Shown one piece after another: positions 28,001 through 36,139 of a DNA stretch of 45,078 nucleotides. The translations under genes were made by a program, and so were the position numbers. Every line of letters begins with the position of its first letter. Position 1 is the stretch's first letter. Under the pieces are notes generated by a model. It was not told where the DNA came from, did not search any database, and saw only the letters and a program-made list of their open reading frames with translations. The stretch is from the NCBI GenBank assembly GCA_015654695.1, contig JAATGJ010000073.1:1-45078 (forward strand), read 5' to 3'. This stretch comes from Chitinophagales bacterium (GTDB lineage: Bacteria; Bacteroidota; Bacteroidia; Chitinophagales; Chitinophagaceae).

Positions 28001-31000
28001 CGCTTGACGCGACAGGTTTACCTGCCTGGACAGCCATAGAAACAGATCCTTCCAAACCTATAACCGGTGGCTTTGACCTGTTGCATACGGTTGCCGGCCA
28101 GATCCGGAATGCCGTTAAGGGAAAATATAATAATAACTGGTTTACGATCGCGAAACAATTAAATGATCAGATCCGGGAAAATCAAAAACAGGCGCTGATT
28201 GCTTATCTTCTTACGCTGAATCTTACGCTTCCCCTTCCACCAGCAGGCAAACCTGTTACGAACGCAGATATGCTGTATGAATACCTGGTGATAGACGTAC
28301 AAGTGACAAGCATTGTAGAAACTTCACGTTTGATACAAACTACACTCGCAGTACAAGCTTATATTGACCGATGCCTGCTCGGTCTTGAAAAAGATGTGCC
28401 GGCTGGTTCCATTAATGCAGATGAATGGGAATGGTTAAAGCATTATAGCATCGCCGCCGGGCTGAAAAAATTATTTGTATTTGTAGAAAATTATTTAGAC
28501 CCATCGCTCCGCGATGATAAGAGCCCTTTCTTTACTGATTTTGAAGCGGTATTGAAGAAGAACGACATTACGGATGAGAATGCTGAAAGCGCATTCAGGG
28601 ATTACCTGTATAAGCTTAACGAAGTCAGAAATCTGGAAATGTGCGGCATGTATAATGATACAGATACGCAAATCCTCCATGTATTTGCACGCACGAATGC
28701 GGCACCGTACAGTTATTACTACCGGACGGCCACCAATAGTACGCGTGTTTTTAATTCCTGGACATGGGCGCCCTGGCAGCCCGTGCAACTCGATATCAAG
28801 AGCATTGATGACGGGGCTAACAGCGGCGTGCACCTGATACCCGTTGTATGGAAAAAAAGATTGTTTCTTTTCTGGCCTGAATTTTTGCAAAAGAATATTG
28901 CACGGCAGGCTGGCTCAGCTTCTTTTTACAGTATGGCCAATGACAAAGCGCCTGATTCAAGCGGCCCGCAAAAATTCTGGGAGATACGGCTTGCCTGGAG
29001 TGAATTCGCCCAGGGTAAGTGGACACCAAAAAAAATATCGAAGGAAAGAATATCACCCCTGTATTTTACGGATGCAGAAAAAAATAATATCTCACTGCTC
29101 CTGGTTGATCCAAAATCTTTTTACTGGACTACGAACAGCAGCGTCATAGCCAATTCATTAAGAATAACCCTGCACCTGCGTTCTTCCCTGCTGGAGAGTG
29201 TGTTTGGCCTGGACCAACTGGATATCGGCGCTTTTCTTTTATCCGATATACGTGATCCCATTCTTACCAGTTATGACTCGTCTGTCGCGGCCACTGTTCA
29301 AAAAGCGCAGATAACGTTTAATAAATTCGATTTCATCAATAGTGAGAACTTATTTAAGAATCATGTTGCGCTGTATGTTTATTTTTCGCCGCAAGCCTCT
29401 TTGCTACCGAGAGATTGCATCTGGAGCTGGAATAATGATGGCAATAAAACGGATGAGAACGACGACATTCCACTGTTGGATGCGGCCGGCAATCCCAGTA
29501 CAGTAACTATACAGGTACCCTCTGCTATCTGCACTATCACTGTCGAGGCCTACACCAGGGATAGTGATGCATGGCCTTCGGAGAGTGATTTCGAAAACAA
29601 CCTGACAGTATCAGCCAATTCAATTGAAATAGATTTTGCCAGCCCTCCATCGGGCATTCAAAAGATCGGCCCCACCGTGGATGATGAGGACAACGATGGC
29701 GTGTCTCTTTATTTCACTGTTGCATTGGCGGGATTTGATTTAGTAGGCAGCTTTGATATAATTCAGAAAATAAGTACGCTGGGAGATATTTCCCAGGGAG
29801 AGCTCCCTACGGAGTATGTTCCTTTCTTTGAAACATTCGGGCAGCACAATGAATTGATCATTGATAATACTATTATTCTTCAAAATACAATTGATTACAG
29901 GGTGTTGTTTTCCAATAACCGCCCTGTTCATAATTTTGAGCGGCAGATTGGCATCCCTTTTTTCTATGCTGATCAGAATGGTCATAACACTTATTTTGTT
30001 ACCCCCTTCGACCAATCCGAAGAAATTATTGTCAATTTTGCTTCCCCCGGCAGAACCACGATGAGCTTAATGAAGCCGAGAACTTTCCTGGCTGAAACGA
30101 TCATGGAAAAGCTTCCGCCCCGGAGAATGATTGCAACCCGGCCGGTAGCAGCAACCGCGCTAAACTCATCGTTCGCAAGCGCTGCTTCCCGCAACCAGCT
30201 ATTCCTTAATAACAATGACAAGAGCAGGTATGGCGATGAAGTGGTGATGTTTAACCCCCCCTTCAATGATTACACTCTTCACCCTTATTTTCCGAAAAAT
30301 AACGGAACCATCGGGTTTTATACTTTTTATCATCCTTTCGCGTCAATATTTATTAAGAAATTAAACGAGGATGGTATTGATGGTTTATTGGGAGCGGACA
30401 CTTTAGAATTGGCTCAAGCCCCCGACCTTACTGTTATTGATGACAACCCGGTGGTCATTCCGGCCAACGACCAGGGCGCCATGTTCACCACGACCTACGA
30501 TCCTGATTTCACTTATGTAAAAAAATATGATCCCGCAGATAAGGACAGGAATTATTACCTGCAGAATGTTGATTTTAGTTTATACGGAACTTATTCCTGT
30601 TATAACTGGGAACTTTTTTTCCATGCTCCCTTTTTGATCGCCACTTCACTCAGTAAGAATGGAAAATACGCGGAAGCCAGGAAATGGTTTCATTATATCT
30701 TTAATCCACTATCATACGAAACACCCTTACCCGGTAATCCCAATTCTCCTTTCTGGCAGGTATTACCATTCAAAAAAGCGATAGCGGATGATATTACTAA
30801 ATTCATTTCAAACCTCAGTGCAGGTTATAATAACAATACCGAGATAGACAAATGGCGGGCTGATCCATTTACTCCCTTTCTCATTGCACGGAGCCGGCAT
30901 ATCGCGTTCATGAAGAACACGGTGATGAGATACCTCGACAACCTGATAGACTGGGCCGATGATCTTTATATAACTTATACAAGGGAAAATATCAATGAAG

Positions 31001-33573
31001 CCACGCTGTTGTATGTAATGGCTTTGCAGATCCTTGGTCCCGCGCCCCAGTATATTCCTGCCCGCGGCACTATGGAAGGTAAATCCTACAATGATCTTTC
31101 TGCCGTGCTCACTGATTTTGGCGACGCCATTGTGCAAATTCAAAATAGTTTTCCCAATTCAAGTGAAATTCAAAAAGTAGACAGTTCAGTACCGCAAAAT
31201 CTTCTTGGCATCGGCAATGCGCTTTACTTCTGCATCCCGCCCAATGATCATTTGCTGCAGTACTGGAGAAAGATTGGCGACAGGCTTTACAAAATACGCC
31301 ATGGCCAGAATATAGATGGGATAGTAATACCCCTGGCATTGTATGAACCGCCGATTGATCCGGAACTTTTATTGCTTGCGAAATCGCAGGGCCTGGATAT
31401 CTCAGGCATCTTAGCCGAATTGGAAAGTCCCGCCCCTTTGTATCGTTACCAATACCTTGTACAAAAGGCCGGCGATTTTTGCAATGAAGTAATAGCACTC
31501 GGCAATGCGTTATTAGCTGCCAATGAAAAAAGTGATGCCGAACAATTGGCGCGTCTCCGGCAAACGCAGGAAACAGACCTGCTCAATATGGTAAGCGAAG
31601 TAAAAACAAGGCAGGTGCTGGAAGCGCAGGCGAATCTGGATAACCTGGTATCAACACGGTCAACAGCGATCAAAAGACTGAGTTATTACGCGGAATCATT
31701 ACTTGGCAATGCGCCGGTGAATGTACCAGTACCAAAAGAACTTTCTGCTAACCTGGATGAAAAAAGCAGTCTTCCTGATGAAACCATTATTTCCGCAGTT
31801 ACTTCATCCATTGATGTGAGCCTGCAGGGAACACGTGAAAGCGGTGTAAAGGTGATCCCGAAAGAAAATCTCGAAATGAAACTTACCGAAGCAGCTCAAG
31901 TACTGCAGTTGTCAGGAAATGAGGCGGAGAATCTTGCTGCTATCTTTCATTTGCTGCCGGCTTTTAATATTATGACAGCTCCGGTTGGTGTGGGTACCAA
32001 GCAAAAAGTAATAAGCGGTGAGCAGCTGGGCAGCGCGCTGGCCGCGGGTGCGAGGGGCCTACTCGGAATCGGGACATACTTATCAGCACAGGCGGGAAGT
32101 GCGGGACGCATGGCATCTTATATACGGCGTGAGCAGGAATGGGTATTCCAGGCCAATATGGCGGCAAGAGAGATCGTGCATCTTGATAAACAGATCACCG
32201 CTGCGAAGATCCGTTTGCAAATGGCTTCGCGTGAACTGGAGAATCATCGTAAACAGATTGCGAACTCGCAGGAAGTTGAACAGTTCCTGGAAATAAAATT
32301 CAGTAAGCAGGAGTTATATGACTGGATGATCGGTAAGATCCAGCAAACACATAAGCTTGCCTATCAACTGGCCTATGATATGGCGCGCAAGGCGGAAAAA
32401 GCTTATCGTCTCGAACTCGGTATTCCCAACAGTAATTTTATACAATATGGTTATTATAATGACACCTACCTCGGCATTACCGCGGGTGAACAATTGCAAC
32501 TGGCGTTAAAACAAATGGAGTCGGCTTATGTGCAGAATAATATCCGTGAATTTGAACTGACCAAACATATCTCGGTACTGATGATCGAACCCCTCGCGCT
32601 GGTAAAGTTAAGAGAAACAGGATCCTGCACTTTTCATTTACAGGAAGAGCTGTTTGATATGGATTACGCCAGTCATTATTACCGGAGGATCAAATCGGTG
32701 AGTATAACACTTCCCTGCATCGGCGGACCTTATACAACTATCAATGGCACTTTGCGCCTGGTGGATAACAGCATCCGCATCAATACTGATACGGCTGCAG
32801 GCTATGCACATAAAACAGGTGCTGGCGGAATACCTGTTCCTGATGACAGGTTTACCAGTAACAGCATTCCTTTTACAGCGATAGCCACCAGCTCCGCACA
32901 AAATGACAGCGGTCTTTTTGAACTCATCTTCAGGGATGAGCGATATCTCCCGTTTGAAGGGGCCGGAAGTATCAGTTCCTGGCAGTTCGAACTTTCCACG
33001 GCTGTCCAGCAATTTGATTATGATACCATTTCAGATATGATCGTACATATAAAGTACACGGCGCAGGAAGGAGATCAATTGTTTAAAACGGCTGTTGAAA
33101 CCAATATCAGCAACCGGATCAACGAGATGCTTAATTCCGCCGGTGACAAGGGATTGATGCGGTATTTCAGCGCACGGCATGATTTTTCCAACGAATGGTA
33201 CCAGTTTCTCAATACACCCGCGGGACAGGACCAGGTATTATCCCTCAATATGGCACTGGAACGGTTTCCCTTCTTCGCGCAAAAAATTTCAGGTAAAAAA
33301 TTATCCATTACCGCTGTAGAATTATTCGCTGATGTGAACGCTCCTTATAATCCAATCAATGGTCTTGTGATGGTAGCCCCGGCTACTACTAAAAATCTTG
33401 CGCCTGTAGCGACAGGTGCTTCTTATGGAAATCTTTTGCACCTGCCGGTAGATTATTCGGCGGCACCGGAATTAACTGGTCAGTGGCAAATAAAAAACCC
33501 TTTAGCCAATCCCACGTTGAGCAAGAACGATTTAAAAGATATGATCCTGGTGGTTCATTATAAACTTGTTTAA
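25093..33573 (+). CDS. Tc toxin subunit TcA, core (pore and TcB-binding) with inserted PA14 domain
   Basis: 2826 residues. TcA forms the pentameric bell that binds the host cell and injects the BC cargo. In order: VRP1-like start (FGSPADCECEDCKSV, SPAAYLVDILQFL; Cys14, Cys16, Cys19); helical shell; PA14 domain (677-822, GLTANYFKDEKF ... NTQYLFP); more shell; ABC-toxin N region and neuraminidase-like domain (from about 1110, EVRNLEMCGMYNDTDTQILH near 1177); an extra beta-rich stretch with an acidic DDEDNDG loop (1530-1536); pore-forming helices including a hydrophobic Gly/Ala segment near 2310-2335 and long coiled helices (about 2355-2500); TcA-TcB binding domain (about 2515 onwards, FDMDYASHYYRRIKSVSITL). 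Essential parts look intact. PA14 is a carbohydrate-binding type module and may serve as a receptor-binding domain, which is inference. Confidence 0.9.
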   Translation: MENWTKLFGSPADCECEDCKSVFSPAAYLVDILQFLDNCPRNAAGNNPLDLLLGRPRNSTDPIQLAGRRPDIGNLLLTCENTNTRIPYIDLVNEIMEYYVANYHGQLPFPTFPPDKELRHDTGSASSRELIAEPQYTRIDAYSSIYQNGIYPFILPYHQPLDVIRTYLEFLTSGRAELLETFKFYFDQAASAFAPIPVNAIDAENVLLSLKEYEIVTKVDFASVATAPVSPEAYFGNPAPAYTNAAIPVSDLLQRTGLIYTELLDIIKTKLINPGQAALNVLQNLLNQAVPVVDSQTLYNELKGNSWQADVGFVSALTANGITIAKFTQWVNDNFVPFQKVITFYEPGSACDLDQTVLHSILWLYEKPAADTNIDADFLSRLHRFIRLWRKMKWPVHELDTMTGAVGETDITAALIHKLATVKKINAVLKLPLLNLACLWGNIDTYGDQSLYARLFLKNTGKVSSNGVTEKSIFTPGPLNDILIPNTHFLKNNLPEIFAALGISANEYASIVTDSGIDPVNDKISLENLSILYRYKLLADTLGLSIADFCLLKSDCFKVNPFTDVDTAWDFIQKVQKFQSGAGTAFTVPLLHYILSGKSKDVDNIALSRDKLIDTLAALRNSLINIENGDLDPVSKSQSQQTQIISSASSLTGIDIPITSALVNAGAPSLIPVSIKSGLTANYFKDEKFLLVGNTKTDNEIDFDWKLGVPDAAVGADKFSIRWTGWICAPADADYTFFLDIMEADESAALWIGGERILSLNRPEFADTIAGINGQGVYSMKGGKMYPIIVEYVEIAGNAGVHLSWQTPAVPKAIINTQYLFPATETTALSDKIILYHRAAKLITAFDLTVTELNYFITNNSDFDNIDFLPVDIIQWFRLYDYTFLRKTIPGKLLLPIFQLASAEEQAKPGAVASDAIVSAIVSASVAGWNKEYIIFLNGFYSFKAASFKNEIALLKIKKAIDLAIKTKMPLDATGLPAWTAIETDPSKPITGGFDLLHTVAGQIRNAVKGKYNNNWFTIAKQLNDQIRENQKQALIAYLLTLNLTLPLPPAGKPVTNADMLYEYLVIDVQVTSIVETSRLIQTTLAVQAYIDRCLLGLEKDVPAGSINADEWEWLKHYSIAAGLKKLFVFVENYLDPSLRDDKSPFFTDFEAVLKKNDITDENAESAFRDYLYKLNEVRNLEMCGMYNDTDTQILHVFARTNAAPYSYYYRTATNSTRVFNSWTWAPWQPVQLDIKSIDDGANSGVHLIPVVWKKRLFLFWPEFLQKNIARQAGSASFYSMANDKAPDSSGPQKFWEIRLAWSEFAQGKWTPKKISKERISPLYFTDAEKNNISLLLVDPKSFYWTTNSSVIANSLRITLHLRSSLLESVFGLDQLDIGAFLLSDIRDPILTSYDSSVAATVQKAQITFNKFDFINSENLFKNHVALYVYFSPQASLLPRDCIWSWNNDGNKTDENDDIPLLDAAGNPSTVTIQVPSAICTITVEAYTRDSDAWPSESDFENNLTVSANSIEIDFASPPSGIQKIGPTVDDEDNDGVSLYFTVALAGFDLVGSFDIIQKISTLGDISQGELPTEYVPFFETFGQHNELIIDNTIILQNTIDYRVLFSNNRPVHNFERQIGIPFFYADQNGHNTYFVTPFDQSEEIIVNFASPGRTTMSLMKPRTFLAETIMEKLPPRRMIATRPVAATALNSSFASAASRNQLFLNNNDKSRYGDEVVMFNPPFNDYTLHPYFPKNNGTIGFYTFYHPFASIFIKKLNEDGIDGLLGADTLELAQAPDLTVIDDNPVVIPANDQGAMFTTTYDPDFTYVKKYDPADKDRNYYLQNVDFSLYGTYSCYNWELFFHAPFLIATSLSKNGKYAEARKWFHYIFNPLSYETPLPGNPNSPFWQVLPFKKAIADDITKFISNLSAGYNNNTEIDKWRADPFTPFLIARSRHIAFMKNTVMRYLDNLIDWADDLYITYTRENINEATLLYVMALQILGPAPQYIPARGTMEGKSYNDLSAVLTDFGDAIVQIQNSFPNSSEIQKVDSSVPQNLLGIGNALYFCIPPNDHLLQYWRKIGDRLYKIRHGQNIDGIVIPLALYEPPIDPELLLLAKSQGLDISGILAELESPAPLYRYQYLVQKAGDFCNEVIALGNALLAANEKSDAEQLARLRQTQETDLLNMVSEVKTRQVLEAQANLDNLVSTRSTAIKRLSYYAESLLGNAPVNVPVPKELSANLDEKSSLPDETIISAVTSSIDVSLQGTRESGVKVIPKENLEMKLTEAAQVLQLSGNEAENLAAIFHLLPAFNIMTAPVGVGTKQKVISGEQLGSALAAGARGLLGIGTYLSAQAGSAGRMASYIRREQEWVFQANMAAREIVHLDKQITAAKIRLQMASRELENHRKQIANSQEVEQFLEIKFSKQELYDWMIGKIQQTHKLAYQLAYDMARKAEKAYRLELGIPNSNFIQYGYYNDTYLGITAGEQLQLALKQMESAYVQNNIREFELTKHISVLMIEPLALVKLRETGSCTFHLQEELFDMDYASHYYRRIKSVSITLPCIGGPYTTINGTLRLVDNSIRINTDTAAGYAHKTGAGGIPVPDDRFTSNSIPFTAIATSSAQNDSGLFELIFRDERYLPFEGAGSISSWQFELSTAVQQFDYDTISDMIVHIKYTAQEGDQLFKTAVETNISNRINEMLNSAGDKGLMRYFSARHDFSNEWYQFLNTPAGQDQVLSLNMALERFPFFAQKISGKKLSITAVELFADVNAPYNPINGLVMVAPATTKNLAPVATGASYGNLLHLPVDYSAAPELTGQWQIKNPLANPTLSKNDLKDMILVVHYKLV

Positions 33574-33586
33574 ATAAACTGCTTTA

Positions 33587-33835
33587 TTAACCGGGTTGAT
33601 CAATCGCAATATCATAACGAAGTACATTAAAACCCAATAAGACTTCACTCCAGAATTCATATTTAAAATCTTTGCCCGGCCTGGTACCGGTAGGGTCTTT
33701 ATATTGGAACGTTTGAAATAATAAAACTTTCCGCCAGGTGCCTGTAAATATTTTTTGGCACGTGTGCCACCTGTGTTCATCCAGGTTTGTTCATTCCACT
33801 CCCCTGGTATGATAAATAGTTCGGGCAATTTGTTG
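33587..33835 (-). pseudogene. Frameshifted gene remnant
   Basis: On the minus strand a coherent protein-like sequence runs PELFIIPGEWNEQTW ... APGGKFYYF, then loses its frame. In the adjacent (-1) frame it continues as FQTFQYKDPTGTRPGKDF ... RYDIAIDQPG and stops at 33587. Joining the frames gives a natural-looking C-terminus, whereas the single open frame (33532-33828) ends in unlikely sequence that overlaps the TcA end. I do not recognise the family. No intact start is visible. Confidence 0.5.
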
Positions 33836-33862
33836 TTTGATTGAGGTTGATTTGCTATTAGC

Positions 33863-34130
33863 TTATTCTTCTATCGCCATAGTTAACTTATCATTCACTT
33901 CATAATTATACTGTATCACTTTTTTCTTGACCCCATACCTTCGCTATAGTATCTTTTACTTTTTTGCTGCATACGGGCTATCAATTGCTGATTGCTATGC
34001 ACTAACAACTTTTCCAGAAATCACATCGCAGACCTGGCAATATTTTAAAATTATAATTTCAAAATCAGAAACATTCTAAAAGTAATAATAGTCTTGCATT
34101 GGGTTGCTGTTACCAGGATATTTGTAAAGA
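33863..34130 (-). pseudogene. Degenerate gene fragments
   Basis: Two further protein-like stretches on the minus strand are broken by single lesions. One reads VHSNQQLIARMQQKSKRYYS and continues as VIQYNYEVNDKLTMAIEE only after a one-base shift in an A-run near 33935. The other reads PGNSNPMQDYYYF, is interrupted by TAG, then continues NVSDFEIIILKYCQVCDVIS. Together with the fragment at 33587-33835 they look like an eroded small-gene cluster. Their identity is unknown. Confidence 0.35.
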
Positions 34131-34253
34131 TTACAACTTCTTTGAAGTCAATGGTTCGTTGCAAACAAACCATACAATCCTATAATCTTTATTGGAACAG
34201 AACACTCAGGGAACGAATTGACAGGAGATCCAGGCTTATAAAATCGGTGTAGC

Positions 34254-35180
34254 TTAGATGATCTCATTCACCAGCGATTTCATTTTCTGCAATCCTGTAA
34301 CAGCCACCAATAAGGCATCCTGCGACCAATATGTTTTATTAAAGAGTTCCAGTGAAAGTACTTTTGTGCCTCCCATTGCCTGCAGGTCACGCAATACCTG
34401 TTTGACGGGGGCAGCGCCATCACCCGGATATATCCTGTCACTGTCTGTTTGTTCATTCACGGGTTTGGATGCGGGATAATCATTGATGTGAATGATCTCA
34501 AGAGCTTTTCCGCTTACTAATTTTAATCCGTCAAACCCGGATCCTCCCCGAAACAAGTGGTACACATCGGGCAATATGCGGGCATCCGGATCGTTGGCAG
34601 CGGCAGCAATAGCCAATGCCTGGCCAAGATTATACAAAGTGCCGGATGCTCCCCAAAATTCGAGCTGCGGTATCACATTATACTTTCTTCCCAGGACCAA
34701 TGTCTCACGGTAGCGGGCGCCTGCTTTTTGAAAATCCAGTGGTTGATCTTTTTTCACACCAGCAGGCGGCGCAGCTATACGATGGCAACCAATGGCAGCT
34801 ATCATCTTCATTTCTTCTTCGAGTTGTGCAAGACCTGCTTTGCGCTGGGCATCATCATCCACCATCCATGCAGTAAAGCTGATAGCGTTCTCTACCGTAA
34901 GATTTTTTTCTGCCATCAACCCGGCCAGCGACTGAATTGAATTACCCTGTTTCAAATAATCTTTAATATCGTTCACCCAAAGCTCCATACCATCATAACC
35001 GGCTTTGGCGGCTATTTCAATTACAGCGGGAAGAGCAAGGTTTTGTCCCCTGATGGTACTGGTATTTAAACAAAATCGAAACGGTCCCCGGGGTCTTGTA
35101 TTTGCGGCCATGTTTATACCTGGCAGGAACGCAGCAACTGCAGCACCTGATAATTTTAATAATTCACGTCTATTGAGCAT
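34254..35180 (-). CDS. Tat-exported sugar phosphate isomerase/epimerase family protein (AP_endonuc_2 TIM barrel)
   Basis: 308 residues. The N-terminus MLNRRELLKLSGAAVAAFLPG is a twin-arginine signal, so the folded protein is probably exported. The rest is a xylose-isomerase-like TIM barrel (FRFCLNTSTIRGQN, AKAGYDGMELWV, PQLEFWG, ILPDVYHLFRGGS, EIIHINDYPA, LSLELFNKTYW), with Glu, Asp, His and Glu in positions expected to bind a divalent metal. It may act on sugar derivatives in the periplasm; the substrate is unknown. It is a single gene on the minus strand beside the decayed region. Confidence 0.85.
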   Translation of the reverse strand: MLNRRELLKLSGAAVAAFLPGINMAANTRPRGPFRFCLNTSTIRGQNLALPAVIEIAAKAGYDGMELWVNDIKDYLKQGNSIQSLAGLMAEKNLTVENAISFTAWMVDDDAQRKAGLAQLEEEMKMIAAIGCHRIAAPPAGVKKDQPLDFQKAGARYRETLVLGRKYNVIPQLEFWGASGTLYNLGQALAIAAAANDPDARILPDVYHLFRGGSGFDGLKLVSGKALEIIHINDYPASKPVNEQTDSDRIYPGDGAAPVKQVLRDLQAMGGTKVLSLELFNKTYWSQDALLVAVTGLQKMKSLVNEII

Positions 35181-35373
35181 GATATAAATGCTTTTAAAAG
35201 ATTAGTGTTGTAATTTATAGAATTATTTACCATACGCCGTGGTGAAATTTAATGTCACCTGTGAAAGTTATGAACGGATGCTTTCCCGTGAAGAAAAAGC
35301 CTGCGAGGGCAGAATGTAACTTATACTACACGTGCGTGAGACCCGCACGCTGGCAGTGGTGCCAGGTAAGGCA

Positions 35374-35589
35374 TCATTTTCCTGATATTTTTTTCTCCGT
35401 TGTTTCCTGAACGGGTAAAGTATGCTTCCGGATTTCAATCTCTCTTTGAAGATCTTTAATCAGTAACCTGCATCTATAAAACCCGTTCGCATCTACACTC
35501 GGTGCATGCAACATCGCGATATATTTTTCTGTTTCTTCAGAAAGCATATCAACTAACTTACTGGTCTCTAATGAGTGTAAGAATAACAT
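35374..35589 (-). CDS. Small hypothetical protein
   Basis: 71 residues from the ATG at 35589; the reading frame runs on to a GTG four codons upstream. It begins MLFLHSLETSKLVDMLSEE and continues as amphipathic helix with many Glu/Lys, ending in a basic tail. The composition is protein-like and it has no signal peptide. No family is recognised, and expression is uncertain. Confidence 0.45.
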   Translation of the reverse strand: MLFLHSLETSKLVDMLSEETEKYIAMLHAPSVDANGFYRCRLLIKDLQREIEIRKHTLPVQETTEKKISGK

Positions 35590-35804
35590 GAGGAGAGGCA
35601 CCCCGAATTATTGGTTATAAAAATTGATACAAATTCTGTGCTACCTAATTTTAAGCGGAGTATCCCTGTCTAAACGCTCATTTGTAGCGTATTGTCCACA
35701 GTTTGACATTTTCTGTTCCTTGGGTGAGGTTGCTGGCCGGGACCCGCCTGAGAACTTTATGAATGAACACCCGTTAGGGAAGAAATCAATTATTTAACAT
35801 AATG

Positions 35805-35904
35805 CTGTTTCATACACTCCCCATACACTATCTATGCTTTATCCATACAGCATCCGTACTTTATCCATACCCTGTGACTAGTTTGTCTTGTACTTGTCTT
35901 GTAC
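35805..35904. repeat. 11-bp-period tandem array
   Basis: Six contiguous 11-mers occupy 35805-35870: CTGTTTCATAC, ACTCCCCATAC, ACTATCTATGC, TTTATCCATAC, AGCATCCGTAC, TTTATCCATAC. A 12-base spacer follows, then two identical 11-mers (TTGTCTTGTAC) at 35883-35904. The last bases of each unit are the most conserved (..CCATAC or ..TGTAC). No gene covers it. The remaining bases of the gap 35590-36139 show only a small hairpin near 35670 (CGCT-CATTTGT-AGCG). Confidence 0.75.
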
Positions 35905-36081
35905 TGAAAAAACTAAAATAGCTATACAGGTGAAGGAATAAATCCTGGAATAACTATACACCCTGACCGGGTAATCCTGGCCAGCAATAAATGGTTATTG
36001 ATCATGGTCAACCGGTAAATGATATGAAACTTAATCCGAAAAGTATTTACACTTAGCACGCCAAAAAGCAAGATCATTAAC

Positions 36082-36112
36082 TTGAAAAAAAAATTATTGT
36101 TATGTATCCTTG
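36082..36112 (+). promoter_or_regulatory. Probable promoter of the T9SS cargo gene
   Basis: TTG (36082-36084, preceded by C), a 20-base spacer, and TATCCTTG (36105-36112), one mismatch from TAnnTTTG. It lies 28 bases before the start codon. Confidence 0.45.
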
Positions 36113-36139
36113 CAGGCTTCCTAATTCAAATTCAAACCC

